A model generated the notes under the pieces. The model made no database searches. It was not told the origin of the DNA and worked only from the letters and a program-made list of their open reading frames with translations. A stretch of DNA of 64,000 nucleotides from Sternotherus odoratus (taxonomy: Eukaryota > Chordata > Testudines > Kinosternidae): positions 252,783,644-252,847,643 of the forward strand of contig JAVMKO010000001.1 of NCBI GenBank assembly GCA_032164245.1. Reading direction: 5' to 3'. Each line of letters opens with the position of its first letter. Position 1 is the stretch's first letter. Of this stretch, positions 1 through 10,159 are shown one piece after another. A program made the translations under genes and the position numbers.

Positions 1-641
1 TGACCAAAAGGAAAAAAAAAATTTGAAAGTAATTTTTGTGAAAATTTTCATTTTTGTTAAAAAAAATCCATTGTTGGACAGCCAACGTTTTAATAAAAAC
101 GCCAATTGTCTTTAAATAGTAAGTCATGTCATCTCAGGCTTTAATCTCTCTTTTTAAAAAAGTGTAATGAAAACACTACATATTATTTCTCTCTGGCTGA
201 TTTCTTCTTGCTCTTGATTGTTTCTTAGCACATATCCTTGAATTCACCTAGGGGAAAAAAAACTATTATCAGCACCTGTTTTTTGTTTTTTCATCTAAAT
301 CTGTTAATTTTCTTCTAACAATTGTAATTTTACTCCTTCCTTCAAGCATTTCATTGTTCAGTAGGGTTCAATTACTGTAAATCACCATTGCAGATTGGTG
401 TGACAAATCTCTTTGCCACCTGTGTGTTAATTTGCATGTAGATTGGGGACTCCTGCTATTTTGCAGCAGTTAACAATCCTGTAGTTACTTCTCACTGTTT
501 TTCCTTCACTCTGTCTGCTTTGATTCCCTTTCTTGTTTCCTTGCTTAATCACTTTGTAATTTTGTTATTCTTCACAATCCTCTACAGAAGTGAACGAAGA
601 AGTTCCAGAAATAGATTAAAACAGACCAGAAGTGTTTTCTC
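1..641. other. AT-rich non-coding stretch
   Basis: The segment is AT-rich with scattered poly-A and poly-T runs and no convincing open reading frame or recognisable repeat. It ends at the CTA target duplication of the Harbinger element. Confidence 0.5.
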
Positions 642-1064
642 CTAGGGCCTGTCTTCACTACCACTTTAATTCGATGTTAACGACGTTAGGTCAAATTAAA
701 CGTGTACCTGTCTTCACATGCATGCTCTTAACGTCGATGTAAACGGCCCTCAAGATCGAATTTGGAACTCCTGCCTGACGAGAGAAGTAAGGCTAATTTC
801 GACATTCCAAGCTCGACTGTGGGCTAGTGAAGACGGAACGGACATTAATAGACTCCAGAGACTGTCCCACAATGCTCCATTCTGACCGCTCTGGACTGCC
901 TCACTGCTCCACTGTGACCGCTCTGGACTGCACTCTGAACTCGCTGCTCTGGCCAGGTAGATAAGACCTGGGAACATTTGAATACCATTTCCTGTTTAGT
1001 CAGCGTGGCCAGCTCACCTGAACAGCTCAGTCGCCATTCAGAGCAATCAGCAGCACTAGCCGCC

Positions 1065-3385
1065 ATGCAGAGCTCAGCATCACAAGAATCCATGCTGAGC
1101 TCATCTGCCCTGGAGACCAGCCAGAGGAAAAGAGCTCCAGCATGGTCCACTCGTGAGGTGCTGGATCTCATCACTATCTGGGGAGAGGAATCCGTGATGT
1201 TGGAACTACGAAACAACAAACGGAACGCCAACACATATGGAAGAGTCTCCAAGGCTATGCTAGAAAGGGGCCACAACAGGGACACCACACAGTGCCGCGT
1301 GAAAATTAAGGAGCTGAGGCAATCGTTCCAGAAAGCCAAGGAGGCAAACGGACGATCAGGGGGCGCGCCACGGACATGCAGGTTCTACAATGAACTAAAT
1401 CAGATAATGGGGGGCGCCCCCACCACCATCGCGCCGGTCTGCGTGGACTCCACCGATGGGATCATCGTCAGGGAGGAGACTGATTCCGAGGAGGACGACC
1501 ATGAAGAAGAGGAAAATCTCACAGAGCAGCAGGAGCCCAGCGGAGAACCCGTGTTCCCAGAGAGCCAGGAGCTGTTTATCACCCTGGAGCCAGCACCCTC
1601 CCAAGCCTCCCAGGGGGGTAAGTGTTTCTTTTTTAAGTGATTACATGACGCGTGATTTTGTAAAGGAAGCATTTATTAATGAGTAACTTGCCCTAAGGAC
1701 TTAGCGTGCTTTCATTGCTGGTCAATTTCTACTCAAAGAGTTTGTCAATATACTCCGGGATTGACCAGAAGTCCTCCACGGACATTTCAATGAAGCTATC
1801 CAGGAGGTAGCGATGAATCCTCCGCAGCAGATTTCTGGGGAGAGCCGCCTTATGTGGTCCCCCGTGATAGGAGACCAACCCACGCCACGAAAGTAGTAAG
1901 TAGTCTGGTATCATTGAGCAGGCTAGCATTGCGGCGAAGGGACCAGGACTTTGCATGGAGTCGAGGAGCATGCGCTCTCTATCTCTCCGAGAAATTCTCA
2001 GCAAAGTGATGTCATTCATGGTTGCCTGTTAGAAATACGGACTGCAATTAGTAGGGAGATAAAGATTCCCAGCTGCAAAGTACTCTTTTCTGCTGAGGAC
2101 CAACCAACCGCACACACACCCCCGAACGCTGACCGCCCCCCCCCCCCCCCCAGCCCGTAGCAGTAGCTAGCAGGGAACCAGAGCAGTCTGCAAGTGGTTG
2201 CTTCCGCTTCAGATCCAACGCGAACCAACCACCACCACCCCCCAGTCCGTGGCGGTAGATAGCAGGGAACCAGAGCAGTCTGCAAGCGGTTGCTTCCGCT
2301 TCAGATCCAACGCGAACCAACCCCCCGCCACCCAAGCCCATAGCGGTAGTAGCTAGCAGGGAATCTGAACAGTCCGCAAGCGGTCTGAAGAGCCCCAAAA
2401 AGACCTTAGCCCTTAGCAAGAGATTTTTTGGCATTTGCTTTGCAGTTTGCGGTTTCAGTGGGAGCCACGCGGTGGGGGGAAGGGGGCGGGGTTACTCTAC
2501 AATATGCAAGCGCCACTTTTAACTTACCATGGCCGGCTGCACGGTGATTTCAGAAGCCGTCTTGGGCTGAGGCACGCATATGTGTCTGAGATGCTCTGAC
2601 TTTTCTGTGAGCTAGTCAGTCACTTTTAGGTGTAGAACATGACCTTGTGCAGAAATCATATCAGGCCTCTGAATACTGAGGTTTCAAATGGCATAGTACT
2701 CCCATTGTGTACCGTCCGAGACTGCATCTGCCTCCTAACCTTGAATGTATCTGTCTCATAACTTTCCAACTTTCTTTGCCCACATTCGCACACAGATGAA
2801 CAATTATCTCAGAATCCCCCGGCCTGCTCCTCCCGCCGTGCACCGCAGATAAGAAAGCGTAAAAAGAAAATGCGAACGCGCGATGAGATGTTCAGTGAAC
2901 TCGTGGAGAACTCGCGCGCTGAGGCAGCCCGCCAGACGGAGTGGAGGGAAAGAATGATAGAGGCAAGGGATCGAGAGATACAGGCAAGGGATAGAGAGAG
3001 AGAGGCAAGGAATCGAGAGAGGCAGGAATCGAGAGCCGCTGCAGAAAAGAGGGAAGAGCGCGAGGAAAGACGCATGGAGGAATCGAGAGCCGCTGCAGAA
3101 AAGAGGGAAGAGCGCGAGGAAAGACGCATGGATGCTTTGCTCCGTATAATGGAGGACCAGAGCGACATGCTGCGATCTCTGGTGGAGCTGCAGCATGCCC
3201 AAAGACCACCTCTGCAGCCCCTGTGTAACCACCTCCCCCCCTCCCCAACTCCCATAGCTTCCCCACCCAGACGCGGGGTGAGAACACGGGGGGGAAAGCT
3301 CCGTGGGCCGCTCCACTCTACCCCACAAGCCAGCAGAAGCAGCAGCAGCAGCAGCAGCAGGCTGACATTCTCGGAAAACTTTTAA
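1065..3385 (+). CDS. Harbinger Myb/SANT-like DNA-binding protein, copy A; join 1065-1617, 2796-3385
   Basis: This is the second Harbinger protein, which in this superfamily binds the transposon ends and brings the transposase to DNA in the nucleus. The ATG at 1065 sits in a strong Kozak context (GCCGCCATG). Exon 1 ends at a GGTAAGTG donor (1618) and exon 2 starts after a CACAG acceptor at 2795. The spliced frame is open for 380 residues. Residues about 25-117 form a trihelix-like Myb/SANT domain, with W27, W39, the TQCRVKIKELRQ helix and FYNELNQIMG. An acidic stretch follows (about 133-155), then a KRKKK basic patch and a long Arg/Glu coiled coil in exon 2. An 8-bp insertion near 3238 relative to copy B shifts the C-terminus into another frame, ending at 3385. 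Resembles proteins annotated as MSANTD or ZSCAN29-like in turtles. Expression is unproven. Confidence 0.85.
1618..2795 (+). other. Intron of Harbinger Myb/SANT-like gene, copy A
   Basis: GT donor (GTAAGTG) and AG acceptor (TTCGCACACAG) are both canonical and conserved at the equivalent places in copy B. Joining the exons keeps the frame with a split Asp codon (G|AT). The intron carries a minisatellite and an approximately 14-base C run. Copy B lacks about 95 bp matching roughly 2535-2625 and about 20 bp near 1765. Confidence 0.8.
2151..2384 (+). repeat. About 90-bp minisatellite inside the Harbinger intron (about 2.6 units)
   Basis: Units begin near 2151, 2243 and 2333. Each starts CAGYCCGTRGC or a close variant, and contains GTAGCTAGCAGGGAA, CAGTCTGCAAG and, in the first two, GCTTCCGCTTCAGATCC. 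Units are separated by C-rich spacers of variable length. Copy B has the same array with different spacers. Confidence 0.85.
3025..3132 (+). repeat. 54-bp tandem duplication in the coiled-coil exon
   Basis: Two adjacent 54-bp units (3025-3078 and 3079-3132) begin GGAATCGAGAGCCGCTGCAG. Each encodes 18 residues containing ESRAAAEKREEREERRM. Copy B has one unit. The in-frame duplication lengthens the predicted coiled coil by 18 residues. Confidence 0.9.
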
Positions 3386-3524
3386 AAGCTGCTGTGTCTT
3401 GACCACCCCTCCTCTCCCCCCTTCCCGCCCCCCCTCCTCTGTCCGCTCCTCCCCCACTGCGACTGCCGGTTTCCCTCCAGGATACCAGGACAGTGATCCC
3501 CTGTATTTGTATTTCCGATGAACC

Positions 3525-3562
3525 AATAAAGGAACCATGATTTTTCAAACAGTGATTTTATT
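3525..3562. terminator. Convergent poly(A) signals of the two Harbinger A genes
   Basis: AATAAA at 3525-3530 (plus) follows the Myb/SANT stop codon. TTTATT at 3557-3562 is AATAAA on the minus strand, downstream of the transposase stop. The signals point at each other within 40 bp, so the transcripts would end in, or overlap across, a very short region. Functional use is inferred. Confidence 0.7.
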
Positions 3563-3663
3563 TCCTCTGCAAGCATGGGGAGGGGGGAGGGAAAGCATGG
3601 GGAGGGGGGAGGGAAAGAGGGTTCAAGGGCAGCAGGCTTAGAGCACAGCAAGGGAGCAGATTC

Positions 3664-4971
3664 TCAAATGCCATCTCGGGCACTCATAAAACTGTCTTTC
3701 AAGGCGTCCCTGAGGCGCAGGGCCTCACGGTGCGCTCTTCTACTTTCCCTGCTGTTTGGCTGCTCATAAGTAGCAGAAAGTAAATTTGCCTCTGCCTCCC
3801 AGCCCGCCATAAACGTTTCCCCCTTGCTCTCACAGAGATTGTGGAGCACAGAGCAAGCAGCAATAACAATGGGGATATTTCTCTCGCTGATGTCTGAGCG
3901 AATCAGTAAGGAACGCCATCTCCCCTTCAGACAGCCAAATGCACACTCTACGGCCATTCTGCACTTGCTCAGCCTGTAGTTGAAGCCTGTCCAGGGCTCC
4001 TGTGTAGGGCTTCATAAGCCAGGGCATTAGGGGGTAGGCTGGGTCCCCAATGATAACGATCGGCATTTCGACCCCCCCCCACGGAAATTTTCTGGTCGGG
4101 GAAGAAAGTGCCTTGCTGCAGCTGCCGAAAAATCCGAGAGTTCCTGAACACTCGAGCGTCATGAAGCTTTCCCGGCCACCCCACGTACAGGTCGGTGAAA
4201 CGTCCCTTGTGGTCAACCACTGCTTGCATGACCATTGAATAATATCCCTTCCGGTTTCTGTACTCAGCGGCCTCGTGGTCCGGTGCCAGGATAGGGATAT
4301 GAGTCTATAGCCCCACCACAGTGAGGGAATCCCATGGCGGCAAAGCCATCTATTGTGGCTTGCAGGTTTCCGAGGTTTATAACCCGGTGTAGCAGCCACT
4401 CGACGATTTCCCTGCTTACTTGCATCACAGCAAAGCCCACTGTAGACCTACCCACCCCAAACTGATTCGCCACTGACCGGTAGCTGTCTGGCGTTGCAAG
4501 CTTCCAGAGGGCTATCGCCACTCACTTCTCAACTGTAAGGGCCACTCTCATTTTGGTATTCCTGCGCCGGAGGGCCGGGGACAGCAAGTCACAAAGTTCC
4601 AGGAACGTGCCCTTTCGCATGCGGAAGTTTCTGAGCCATTGGGAGTCATCCCAGACCCGCAGCACTATGCGGTCCCACCAGTCTGTGCTTGTTTCCCTGG
4701 CCCAGAATCGGCGTTCGATGGCATGAGCCTGCCCCATTGCCACCAAATTTGACAGATTGTCAGTTGCCCTACTTCCAAAAATGTCAGTGTCCATGTCGTC
4801 CCCGCTGTGCACGTCCTCGTCCATCTCCTCCTCACTGTCGTCGGGTTCCAGAAAGCGCAGTTCTCCCCGGATCGCATTCCTCCTCTGCAGACGGTGCAGC
4901 ATGAACTCAGCAACCGTGATCGAGGTCCTCACAATGGCCATTACTGTTTCCGTGGTGTCAGCGGGCTCCAT
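3664..4971 (-). pseudogene. HARBI1-type DDE transposase, copy A, multiply disrupted
   Basis: Reading starts at an ATG ending at 4971 (MEPADTTETV) with A at -3. The product resembles the Harbinger transposase that cuts and joins at a 3-bp target. Lesions relative to copy B are: a TGA at 4522-4524 (CGA in B, a CpG transition) after residue 149; a 5-bp deletion near 4304 that removes the frame immediately after the first catalytic Asp (GGAID); one extra C in the run at 4072-4080; and an 11-bp deletion near 3984. The last segment still encodes the third catalytic Glu in MAVECAFG. It ends with a stop at 3664-3666. It cannot make an active enzyme. Confidence 0.9.
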
Positions 4972-5335
4972 ACTTGCAGTGCTATGGCGTTAGCACGGCG
5001 CGGAGAAAGGGCGCGAATTATGGGATGCCTACCCACAGTGCACCGCTCGTAATGGGGGTCAGCGGCGTGGAAAAAGGGCGCGAAATTTGGAAATGCCTAC
5101 CCATAGTGCAGCACTTGAAATGGTGCCTGCTGGGGGATCAGGGAACTGTGGGATAGGTACCCACAGTGCAACGCTCGCTATGTCGACGCTTGCAAAAGTT
5201 GTGCGGACAGACACTGTCGACTTGCTGTGCTTTGCTGTGCCTAGTGAAGACACACAAAATCGACTGCATACAGTCGCATTCACAACATCGAAATAAAGGA
5301 AATCGAACTACTGCTGTAGTGAAGACATACCCCTA

Positions 5336-5769
5336 GAAACTATGGTGAGGTATCCCCTCCTGCAGACTGCAGTGCTATGTGACAGCTATGGGACTGGACA
5401 GATAGCTTCTGCCCACTTCCCACCCATTCCTGCTACTCTGTACAAATCTGATTGGCTGGGCAGGGAGGGAGTTCCACTCCAAAACAAGGAGGTGGAATGA
5501 ACTCTGATCCCTGGGAGGGTTTGAGGGAATGAGCAGATGTGGGGTGGGACAAGGGACCAGCATGGCTGATTTGGAGAGGAAACAAAGGAAGAAGCATGTG
5601 GAAGAAGGAGGAGGAGCCTGGATCTAGGGCAGAGGAAGACTGATCTAGGAGCTCCTTGGAGAAGAGTCCCGTGCTTGTAAAAGGGGACTGGTACCTGCCC
5701 AGCCTGGAGCTGACAGTATACACCATTCTGAGCTCACACGGCATGCCAGCCTCAGAAAGCACAGACAGG
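5336..5769. other. Unassigned stretch
   Basis: No gene or recognised repeat seen. Part is purine-rich (about 5560-5640). It may be outer sequence of the LTR element that follows. Confidence 0.35.
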
Positions 5770-6080
5770 TTGTATTGACTCAAAGGGGGAAGGGATACAT
5801 TGACACAGAGCAGAGGGACTGTGTGTTTGTCTAGCCAGGCATTGGGGGTGAGGCTGTGTGGTGTATCAGGGGCACAGGCGTCTGTGTAACCCCTAGATAC
5901 TGGCTTAGGTCTACTGCTGGCTTTGTCTGAGTTACCTAAAAGTGTTGTCCTAGGGTTTAGTGTGGTGCTTGTTCCAGGGGTAACTCTGACCCACATAGGA
6001 GGGAGGGTTGGTGTTTGTGCAGAGATGCACAAATAGGACCTGGGACCACTCACAAGACCCTCTGAATCCCCCATCTGACA
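5770..6080 (+). repeat. Left LTR of an internally deleted LTR element
   Basis: Bases about 5941-6080 match about 7005-7144 closely along their whole length. Both contain GGTGTTTGTG and end CCCCCATCTGACA or CCCCCACCTGACA. The right edge at 6080 is set by that shared CA end and the primer binding site beside it. The left edge (TGTATTG at about 5770) is tentative because outer similarity is weak. Confidence 0.6.
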
Positions 6081-6082
6081 AG

Positions 6083-6100
6083 TGGCACCCTAAACAGGAT
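6083..6100 (+). promoter_or_regulatory. Primer binding site, tRNA-Lys type
   Basis: TGGCACCCTAAACAGGAT begins 2 bp after the LTR end. It matches most positions of the tRNA-Lys primer binding site used by many retroviruses and related LTR elements. Its position right after an LTR supports the plus orientation. Confidence 0.6.
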
Positions 6101-6901
6101 TTGGGGATGTTAGGTAGGAATCTGTGTGGACCATATCTGAGGCTCCAGGGACACCTCTGAATCATTATGGACTCTCGCACAACCCCCTCAAGCCCAGCCC
6201 CCCTCCTGCCAGCCTGCCCAACCCCGATGACTTTGACATACCACATGGGAACCTTGTAGTTACCCCCCGTTTACAGGGGATGGCCAGACAAGCTACCCAG
6301 GCAGACCTGCAATCTACACTTACAGCCTCCCTGAGTAGCAGAAGGCAGGGATCCTGCTGGGCCAGCTGTAGGGAGCTACCCTTGTGGAAATGCAGATCTG
6401 GCCCCATGACCAGAAGAGTACCACCAAAAATATTGGTAAGCAGCTGGATTGGATTGATGGGCCCCTGGCCCCGCCCCCTAAACAAAAGAAAAAGTTATTT
6501 GCTTGGACCCAAAAACCTACTGAGGCATGCAGGGATTTGGCCAACAGCTCTCAAGTGAGCCTCCATTCCATCAAAAACATGACACCCTCCCTGGCCCAGG
6601 ACCTTGCACGGGACCTGGAGCAATGATCGGCAGAAGGGGCCTGTGACCCGCTGACTCGGCAGGCTTTGCACTCCCTTTGGATCCAGAACCCCAGTCTGGA
6701 CTGTGAGGACTTTAAAGAAAAGGCTGTGGATGCAGTTGGGTCACAAATACCCACGAGCCTTAGCTGGACTCGCACCCACATGCTGGACTGGGATTACCCA
6801 CACCCAACCCTCAGAGCCCAGCCAGGGGTGAAGCAAAGTTTCCCAGGCAACAGGGAAACCCACATCACCCACCAAGCCACAGCAAGTGGTGCAGAGAGTC
6901 A
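6101..6901 (+). mobile_element. Residual internal region of an LTR element
   Basis: About 0.8 kb lies between the two LTRs, far shorter than a complete element. A 144-codon frame (6124-6558) and overlapping short frames are proline-rich. I cannot align them with gag, pol or env motifs. Interpreted as 5' internal sequence left after a large deletion. Confidence 0.45.
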
Positions 6902-7144
6902 GTGTATGTAGAGGGAGGAAATCTGTGTGTTCTGTTGTGGGGCAAGGGGTGTCTACATAGTCCCTTCAAGAGAGCCTGACCTGATCTGGCCTGCATTAGA
7001 TAAAGTATTGTTCTAGGGTTAAATGCAGTGCTTGTTTCAGGGGTTAACTCTGAGCTCCCTAGGAGGGAGAGCTGGTGTTTGTGGAGAAGTGCATGGATGG
7101 GACCTGGGAGCCTTCTTCAGATCCTGGGAGTCCCCCACCTGACA
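6902..7144 (+). repeat. Right LTR of the same LTR element
   Basis: It matches the left LTR, clearest over 7005-7144, and ends CCTGACA. It is followed by sequence unlike the primer site, as expected for a 3' LTR. I found no clean target duplication flanking the pair. Confidence 0.6.
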
Positions 7145-9170
7145 CAGTCATGGCAGTACTTCATAAATACCTGCCCAATCAAAAAAGCCCATCACGTTCA
7201 ATGGAACTGTCAAGCCTCTTTCTGTAGAAACTCTGAATAAACCATTAGCATAAAAAAAATGTCGTTCCCCTCCACGGATCTAAAACTCAAGAGTCAGGAT
7301 GCAAAACTCAGGAGATTGGTTTAAAAATCATTAGATTTGCCATTCCTTTTCTGTTGCCGGCTGTTGAGCCTCCAGGTTACATTCAGGTCATGTTTGTAAG
7401 ATTCTCCCTGAAATCAGGAGGACTCGGGGAGAAAAAGTAATAATATTTTAAATGAAAGCAAAGATTCTCACCTTATCATACACCTGGAGGAGCTGTGGCT
7501 TTAAGAAACAGCACATTTTGCTAGTCTTGTGATAAAGTCACAAGAGATGACAACACTGTTGCATAGCAGCAGTTCGACTCTTCAGTCTCTGAATCCACTG
7601 CCAAAGGAAGTTATTGTGTCTGGCACCATACTCTGCAGCCAGACTCAGGTTTGGGGAACTGTCATGTGCTACTGTGCTTGGCAATAGCACAAGAGTTGAT
7701 GGAGTCATTCGAGTGTGACTTGTGTGTTCTTTTTGCCTACAAAGAATTTGCAAAAGTGTTTCATGCCCTAAAAGGAGCTATAGCTAAATCCAGAAGACAT
7801 TCTCCCAATTTCCATCACACTGTTGGAATTCATATTAAACCAAATCCTGAAATTCCTCCTTAGGTCCTGATTCAGAAGAGTATCCCTATTAAGAAAATCA
7901 CATAAACATATGCTTAATTTTAAGCACACGCTTAAGTGCTTTTCTGAATACAGATGGATGTAAGCCTGGACCTTAGCTTATATTAATTCAAAAATGCCTT
8001 CGGCCTTAGCAAGAGATTTAGAAGGGCAAGGACTTCAAGCCTTGTCAAGTTATAGGATAGACAACAGTTAGCAGGGTTTTCTCCAAGATCACTGCATCTC
8101 CAACACAAGCTCCTGGACTGGGGAGCTCATAGAAAGTTTGTGGTATCATTACAACCTTACATGTAAATATATACACATGATCGTTTGCACTAAAAAGACG
8201 AGTCTGAAGTTAAAATGTACACAAGGGTGCAGGTATTCTGACCATCTCAATGACATTTTTCAAAGTAGGTATCTAAAGATGCATTTTTACCTAGTATTTA
8301 TTCTTGAAGCCTTTTCTTATTTAAATTTGGCAGCATCTCAAATGATTTTAAGTTTCTAAATCTTGCATCTGGTTATAAACCTTATCAGTAAAATCAATCC
8401 ATTGAACTTTTATATAGAATATTATATTTCTCCTTATTCTTTAGTAGAAACTGCCCATTATTGTGCATTTCCTTTTTATATTGTTCAACAAAGCCATGTA
8501 AAAAAGTAAAACTCATATAACACCTATACTTTGCCCAACACCACCATGACAATAAGGAGCAATCTTTTTTCAGCACACAGTTAGATCCTAGTTGGCACTT
8601 CATACATCCTGATTTACTGTATTTTCTGGACTTACCTGTATTAAATATTGTTATAAAGATGCCACAATTAAGAATGCAGTAAATTATCAAATATATACAG
8701 CAGGTACAGCAACTTGGACAGGTGAATTGATGCAAAAGGCAAATACACAAAATAAGAACGTATTTGTATCTGAAAAGTAAAAACCCTATTTATTAAAAGT
8801 CCAATCCAACTCCCACTGCAGGCAATGGTAATCTTTCCACAGATTTCAGTGGGAACTAAATGGGCCTTTAGTTTACAGATTTTGAGTGAGCACCTAGGCT
8901 GGTATAAAATTGATATAGTTCTGGCCCTTTAAATTTTTTAAAAGCTTTTTTTGTATGGGCCATTTATGTGAAGAATTTATCATGTCATTTCCTTTAAAGG
9001 TGATTTGTTACTTAAAGTACACCAATCAACCATTCAACAATAATCCTTAAAAGAGTGACACAAAGCTTCCCCAATAAATCAGAAGTCTAGGTCATGATAA
9101 TGGATAATAGCCACTGATCTGGATGGATGACACCATGAACCCTGTGATAGCCCACCTCCTCCCCACAGGA
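7145..9170. other. Unassigned AT-rich stretch with a palindromic repeat
   Basis: No gene recognised. At 7863-7950 a palindrome-like block contains CCTGATTCAGAAGAG, ATGCTTAATTTTAAGCACACGC and GTGCTTTTCTGAAT, a form common in sauropsid genomes as a small hairpin repeat. A similar short block is near 8795-8870. Confidence 0.4.
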
Positions 9171-9178
9171 TACTCGAT

Positions 9179-9301
9179 TAGAGCGACCAGCCAGCAAGTG
9201 TGAAAAATTGGGGTGGAGGTGGGAGGTAATAGGAGCCTATATAAGAAAGAGACCCAAAAATCGGGCCTGTTCCTATAAAATCGTGACATCTGGTCACCCT
9301 A
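9179..9301 (-). mobile_element. Short hAT MITE (123 bp)
   Basis: Ends read TAGAGCGACCAG and, reverse-complemented, TAGGGTGACCAG. A perfect 8-bp duplication TACTCGAT lies at 9171-9178 and 9302-9309. The body contains GAGCCTATATAAGAAA, and a plus-oriented relative sits at 20161-20302. Confidence 0.88.
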
Positions 9302-9396
9302 TACTCGATCCAACACAGACCCAGGTAGGGCAAGAAAGCAGGCAGCACAGCATTCAGCCTTTCTACAAACATCAATCCAAGAGCAGTGTCTCAGGT

Positions 9397-9747
9397 ATGA
9401 TTATTTCATTCCAGTTCATTCATCTGACAATAGAAACCAGTGCCAAATCTAATATAAATGTTATCCTCATTTACAGACCATCACAGACTAAGGGATTCAT
9501 AAGGGAGCTCACAGATACCTTTGCAGAAATGGTGGTGAAAAACCCCAGACCTGTCCTCCTAGGAGAGTTCAACACACTCATTGACAAAGCCACAGATGCA
9601 AAAGCCCCAAAACTCATCTGCTCACTTGCCTCTCTAGAACTTTCACAGGCCATCTCTGGCCCAGCCCATGCAGCTGGTCACATTGTAGACCCGGTCTTTG
9701 GCCTAGATGTCAAGACTGAGGACAGCATAATACAGCCACTGTTTTGA
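9397..9747 (+). pseudogene. L2 LINE endonuclease fragment (open over 117 codons)
   Basis: The frame from an ATG at 9397 stays open to 9747. It covers the C-terminal half of an apurinic-type endonuclease that nicks target DNA for LINE insertion. The normally invariant GDFN appears as GEFN. After the stop the frame continues as a recognisable TDRCLIKAM segment, so the stop is a mutation within the element. Confidence 0.7.
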
Positions 9748-10159
9748 ACAGACCGTTGCCTCATTAAAGCAATGGACAAAGTTTTTCTAGTACCCAGACA
9801 ACAAGACCAACCAATGATTAATGAACTCAGTGGAATTCCCAAGCAAATAAAACGATAGCAGCAACCCACACACAGGGCAAGGAGTCAAGGGCCTGGTGCA
9901 TCATTATTATTTTACATTAGCCTTGACCATTAACACACTGGCTCCCAAATAACCTCTTCTTCCCCGTTGCCAACACAGATCTCATTAATTATCGGACACC
10001 TTGCACCAGTTAAAGGAAGAAACTTGAGCCTCAATTGTGGAAAATAACGGCTTATACAGACAGGATGAAATACAATGAATTCCTCTAAGACTATGCTGAA
10101 GTAGTATTACAGACCAAGAAATTCTTATCAGCTTCCACTGAAACTGCCAAATAGCGTCC

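Larger units (their letters stand above)
645..5332 (+). mobile_element. PIF/Harbinger DNA transposon, copy A (full length)
   Basis: The left end reads GGGCCTGTCTTCACTACC and the right end, reverse-complemented, reads GGGTATGTCTTCACTACAG, giving imperfect terminal inverted repeats. CTA at 642-644 and again at 5333-5335 is the 3-bp target duplication typical of PIF/Harbinger. The 4,688-bp element carries a plus-strand Myb/SANT-like gene in two exons and a minus-strand DDE transposase, which is the standard two-gene Harbinger layout. It aligns by eye almost throughout with copy B at 49176-53670, so the family moved fairly recently. Copy A has an intact DNA-binding reading frame but a multiply broken transposase, so it is non-autonomous now. 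Confidence 0.93.

Noticed and set aside
2804..3538. Long minus-strand frames over the Harbinger second exon (up to 244 codons), also 51233-51984
   Set aside because: They are antisense shadows of the Arg/Glu-rich coiled-coil exon and match no family. The conserved splice frame is on the plus strand.
3664..4971. Domesticated HARBI1 host gene
   Set aside because: It lies within inverted ends of a complete transposon, is multiply broken in A, and has a second mobile copy. This is a transposon gene and not a host gene.
5433..6074. Minus-strand frame of 213 codons
   Set aside because: Overlaps the LTR and has no recognisable domain. Composition is that of C/T-rich repeat DNA.
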